35,733 nucleotides of DNA, from positions 1 to 35,733 of the forward strand of contig NZ_JTLI01000005.1 in the NCBI RefSeq assembly GCF_000799075.1, in the 5' to 3' direction. Made by a program: the position numbers and the translations under genes. Positions 32,280-35,733 of this stretch are shown in pieces. The stretch is from Cetobacterium sp. ZOR0034 (GTDB lineage: Bacteria; Fusobacteriota; Fusobacteriia; Fusobacteriales; Fusobacteriaceae). Under the pieces are notes generated by a model. It had not been told where the DNA came from. It saw only the letters and a list, made by a program, of their open reading frames with translations, and ran no database searches. Numbering within the stretch: the stretch's first letter is position 1; every line of letters begins with the position of its first letter.

Positions 32280-35200
32280 ATGTTAGCTGAAAAGAAAATA
32301 TATATACTAGATGGAGCTACTGGAACAGCCATCCAAAGCTATAAATTATCAGAAGAGGACTATACGTTTAAAGGGAAAGGTTATAAAGGGTGTCATGATA
32401 TATTAAATCTAACTAGAAAAGATATAATTTTAGATGTTCATAGAAAATATATCGAAGCTGGTGCCGATATAATTGAAACGAATACATTCAATTCAAATAG
32501 TGTTTCTTTGAAAGATTACGGAATAGAAAAGGAATCATATAGATTGTCATTTGAAGGAGCTAAATTGGCGAAAGAAGCAGTAATAAATGCCAAAAGGAAA
32601 GTTTTAGTTGCTGGTTCTATGGGACCAACAAACAAAAGTGCATCTATTCCAACTAAAAATAGTATCTTAGATAGAGAGATTAGTTTTAATGAATTGTTTG
32701 AGAGTTACTGTGTTCAAGCACAAGGACTTTATGATGGTGGAGTTGACTTATTTCTAATTGAAACTATTTATGATGGTTTAAATGCAAAAGCAGCAGTTAT
32801 GGCGTGTGAAGAGATTGCTGAGAAAGTTGGGAAAAAAATACCAATAATGATATCAGCAACTGTTGATAGAAGTGGAAAAATTTTATCAGGTCAAGATATA
32901 AAATCTTTGATAACATCTCTAGATAGGGACAGTATTATATCTTTTGGACTAAATTGTTCTTTTGGTGCAAAAGATTTAATACCTTTAATCGAGTCATTGA
33001 GTGACTATACAGATAAGATGTTATCTGTATATCCTAATGCTGGATTTCCTGATGAAACGGGTGAGTATGCAGAAAAACCAGAAATGACATTAGAATATTT
33101 AAAAAAATTGATAGATAATAAAAAAATAAATATTATAGGTGGATGCTGTGGAACAACACCGAAACACATAGAGTTGATAAGTCAGTACTCGATTGGAAAA
33201 GTTCCTAGAGAAGTTGGAATTAAAAAAAATGATGGTTTTTTTTTATCTGGAAATAGCCCATTAAAAAATAATTTAAATTTTTATGTTGTTGGAGAGAGAA
33301 ATAATGTAGCTGGTTCTAGAAAATTTAAGAGATTAATTGAAGAGAAGAGATATGAAGAGGCTGTAGAAATATCGAGAGAGCAAGTTGGAAACGGAGCCAC
33401 TATAATTGATATAAATCTAGATGACGCTCTTTTAGATTCAAAAGCTGAGATGGAAATATTTTTGAAAACTTTGAGTAATGACATAGCTGTTTCACAAATA
33501 CCAATAATGATTGACTCTTCAAACTTTGATGTAATAGAGATTGCTTTGAAAAATATTTCGGGAAAGGCTATTGTAAATTCAATTAGCCTTAAAGAAGGAG
33601 AGGAGGAGTTTTTAAGAAAAGCTAAAGTCATAAAAAATTATGGAGCAGCAGTTGTTGTTATGGCTTTTGATGAAGAGGGGCAAGGAGTAGAGTATAGTAG
33701 AAAAATAGAGATTTGTAAAAGAGCATACGATTTATTGATAAAACATGGATGGAAGAAAGAGGATATTGTTTTTGATCCAAATATTTTAACTATTGGCACT
33801 GGAAGACAAGAAGATAAAGGTCATGCTGTAGACTTTCTTCGAGCTACGAAATGGATATCTGAAAATTTAAAAGGAGCTAAAATCAGTGGTGGGATAAGCA
33901 ATCTGTCTTTTGCATTTCGAGGAAATAACAATTTGAGAAAACTTATTCATGATAGATTTTTAAAAAAAGCTCTTATAAATGGATTGAATATGGCAATTAT
34001 AAATCCAAATGAAAATGAGGTAGAATTCCCTGAAGAGTTAATTGTTTTAGTAGATAGATTAATAGAAGGGGAGGATGCATTAGAACAGATATTAGAGTTT
34101 TTTAAAACTAAGAAATTTAAGGCAAAAAATGATTTAAAAAACGATTTCGAACAGATAGAAAAGAGTTTTGAAGATAGATTGAAATCTAAAATATTAAATG
34201 GCAAAGTAAGAGGATTAGAATCTGATATAGATGAAGCTTTAAAAAGCTATAAAGCTCTAGATATTATTCAAAATATTTTGATGGTTGCGTTAGAGGAAGT
34301 TGGAGATAAATTTGAAAAAGGAGAGATTTATCTGCCACAAATAATAAAATCGGCAGTTGTTATGGAAAATGCTGTAAAATATCTAACTCCATACATCACA
34401 CAAAAAGAGGTCTATAAAAAAAATAAAGGAAAGATTCTTATGTGTACAGTTAAAGGTGATGTTCATGATATTGGAAAGAATATCACTAAAACTGTTTTAG
34501 AATGTAATGGTTACGAAGTTTTAGATTTAGGAGTTATGGTTGAAAAAGAAAAAATTTATAATTTTGCTATTGAAAATAATGTGGATGCTGTAACATTGAG
34601 TGGATTAATAACTCCATCGTTAAGTGAAATGGAGGAGGTTTTAGATTTATTTAATAAAAATAAACAAACTTTACCTTTAATTATAGCAGGAGCAGCAACA
34701 TCTAAACTGCATACAGCTATAAAGTTAGAACCACTATATGAAAATTGTGTATTTTATGTGACTGATGCGTCTTCGACAGTAGTTTTATTAGATTCTTTAT
34801 TGGGAGAAAAATCTGAATTGTTAAAAGAACGAATAAAAAATGAATATCAAACGTTAAGAGAACTTTACTATAATAATAAGAAAAATACAGTAACTAAAAA
34901 TATCTCTCTAGCTAGGTTAAATGCTATTCATAAAGGATATACTCCGGTAACTCCAAAATCGTTGGATAAAATAGTTATTAAAATTCGAATTGAAAATATT
35001 TTAAAAAATATTGATTGGAATATTTTTCTATCAACATTAAAAGTTAAAGGAAGTTCTGAAGAAAAAATAGTTTTGGATGAAGCAAATAGAATTTTAAAAG
35101 ATTGGTCAAATAAAAATATTATGATTAAAGCTATATATAAAATTTGTAAAGTAAGAAAAGATAATGATTTTTTAGATATTGCAGAATTAAAAATTCCTTT

Positions 35201-35660
35201 AGTCAGAAATCAGGGTTTAGTAAATGAATCACTTGCAGATTATTTTGAAGAAAATGATTATTTAGGATTTTTTATTGCTAGTATTAAACCAGAGGATGAG
35301 AAAGATATATTTCAACAACTTTTAGCTAATGTATTAATAGAAGCATCTTCAGAATATCTACAAAATTATATCTCTGAAAATAATTGGAATATAAATATAA
35401 GACCTGTAATAGGGTATCCATCTTTGCCTGATCATTCATTGAAAAAGGATATATTCAATCTTTTGAATGCGGAAAGTATTGGAGTTGAATTAAGCGAAAA
35501 TTTCGCTATGAAACCAACTTCAACTGTTTGTGGAATATATATAGGAAATCCCAAAAGTGAATATCTATCCCCCCGTACTATATTAGATGATCAACTTGAA
35601 GATATTTCAAAAATAAGAGGAATCACTCCTTCAATTTTAAAAAAATATATGGGAATGTAA
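32280..35660 (+). CDS. metH: Cobalamin-dependent methionine synthase
   Basis: A 1126-residue modular enzyme transferring methyl from methyl-THF to homocysteine via B12. The homocysteine domain (about 1-310) has zinc ligands Cys226 (GLNCSFG) and Cys289-Cys290 (GGCCGTT). The pterin domain (about 330-590) includes VVGERNNVAGSRKF and GGISNLSFAFRGN. The B12 cap and Rossmann domains (about 640-860) carry His729 in GDVHDIGKN, the cobalt ligand. The C-terminal activation domain (about 880-1126) has RPVIGYPSLPDH and ELSENFAMKPTSTVCGIY for SAM-dependent reactivation. ATG 32280 follows GGGGG; a TTG at 32259 overlapping hom is rejected. Reactivation needs an electron donor such as the flavodoxin at 11607. 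It is the last visible gene of the operon. Confidence 0.96.
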   Translation: MLAEKKIYILDGATGTAIQSYKLSEEDYTFKGKGYKGCHDILNLTRKDIILDVHRKYIEAGADIIETNTFNSNSVSLKDYGIEKESYRLSFEGAKLAKEAVINAKRKVLVAGSMGPTNKSASIPTKNSILDREISFNELFESYCVQAQGLYDGGVDLFLIETIYDGLNAKAAVMACEEIAEKVGKKIPIMISATVDRSGKILSGQDIKSLITSLDRDSIISFGLNCSFGAKDLIPLIESLSDYTDKMLSVYPNAGFPDETGEYAEKPEMTLEYLKKLIDNKKINIIGGCCGTTPKHIELISQYSIGKVPREVGIKKNDGFFLSGNSPLKNNLNFYVVGERNNVAGSRKFKRLIEEKRYEEAVEISREQVGNGATIIDINLDDALLDSKAEMEIFLKTLSNDIAVSQIPIMIDSSNFDVIEIALKNISGKAIVNSISLKEGEEEFLRKAKVIKNYGAAVVVMAFDEEGQGVEYSRKIEICKRAYDLLIKHGWKKEDIVFDPNILTIGTGRQEDKGHAVDFLRATKWISENLKGAKISGGISNLSFAFRGNNNLRKLIHDRFLKKALINGLNMAIINPNENEVEFPEELIVLVDRLIEGEDALEQILEFFKTKKFKAKNDLKNDFEQIEKSFEDRLKSKILNGKVRGLESDIDEALKSYKALDIIQNILMVALEEVGDKFEKGEIYLPQIIKSAVVMENAVKYLTPYITQKEVYKKNKGKILMCTVKGDVHDIGKNITKTVLECNGYEVLDLGVMVEKEKIYNFAIENNVDAVTLSGLITPSLSEMEEVLDLFNKNKQTLPLIIAGAATSKLHTAIKLEPLYENCVFYVTDASSTVVLLDSLLGEKSELLKERIKNEYQTLRELYYNNKKNTVTKNISLARLNAIHKGYTPVTPKSLDKIVIKIRIENILKNIDWNIFLSTLKVKGSSEEKIVLDEANRILKDWSNKNIMIKAIYKICKVRKDNDFLDIAELKIPLVRNQGLVNESLADYFEENDYLGFFIASIKPEDEKDIFQQLLANVLIEASSEYLQNYISENNWNINIRPVIGYPSLPDHSLKKDIFNLLNAESIGVELSENFAMKPTSTVCGIYIGNPKSEYLSPRTILDDQLEDISKIRGITPSILKKYMGM

Positions 35661-35733
35661 AAAAAGAGGGTTTCCCAAATTTAGTGTAAATTGTAAAAAT
35701 TGAATATATATATTTTACCTTCTTGGCTATTAA

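Noticed and set aside
35661-35733. Possible terminator GGGTTTCCC after metH
   Set aside because: The stem would be only three to four bases and there is no T run. The window ends before the region can be judged.

Overview
The window is about 35.7 kb of very AT-rich, gene-dense bacterial DNA. The organism has an outer membrane: there is a TolC-family channel, an RND pump and a small beta-barrel protein ending in Phe. Gene style is otherwise Firmicute-like, with strong AGGAGG ribosome sites, intrinsic terminators and many sugar ABC systems. That mix suggests a member of the Fusobacteriota (Fusobacterium/Cetobacterium-like). This is an inference from style and protein sequence, not a proven identity.

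Layout. (1) 1-5686, plus strand: the tail of a transaldolase-like aldolase, then an AraNPQ-like import system without its own ATPase, a GH51 arabinofuranosidase and a GH43 arabinosidase. Together they look like an arabino-oligosaccharide import and cytoplasmic hydrolysis operon. (2) 5903-11517, plus: a complete Ugp/Msm-type ABC importer (two permeases, ATPase, lipoprotein binding protein) followed by a TIM-barrel isomerase-like protein and a HAD-IIA phosphatase. (3) 11607-15003, minus: flavodoxin; a birA-sodium:solute symporter pair; an ACT-domain protein divergent from sstT. (4) 15158-17970, plus: sstT and a lipoprotein DacB (PBP4). (5) 18015-24475, minus: a tripartite efflux operon whose outer-membrane component carries an extra N-terminal periplasmic-binding-like domain. 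(6) 24612-26297, minus: oligoendopeptidase F. (7) 26453-28294, plus: aldehyde dehydrogenase and a small outer-membrane protein. (8) 28332-35660, plus: a methionine operon, metY-metF-metA-hom-metH.

The standout is the methionine operon. Its leader encodes a 22-residue peptide with four Met codons clustered as MMNMM. The peptide is followed by four mutually exclusive helices ending in an 11-bp intrinsic terminator. This is a complete ribosome-mediated attenuator responding, by inference, to charged elongator Met-tRNA; no SAM riboswitch or T-box motif is visible. In the same operon, metY carries an in-frame internal deletion of about 65 codons that removes PLP-phosphate-binding motifs, and metA appears to begin at an AUA codon. 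hom lacks the C-terminal ACT regulatory domain. An acetyl-type MetA (Glu at the acyl-selectivity position) matches the O-acetylhomoserine route implied by MetY.

The longest stretch without a conventional gene, 28295-28601, holds the met promoter, leader peptide and attenuator. The last 73 bases (35661-35733) hold nothing I can call. I saw no tRNA, rRNA, CRISPR array, insertion sequence or prophage gene.
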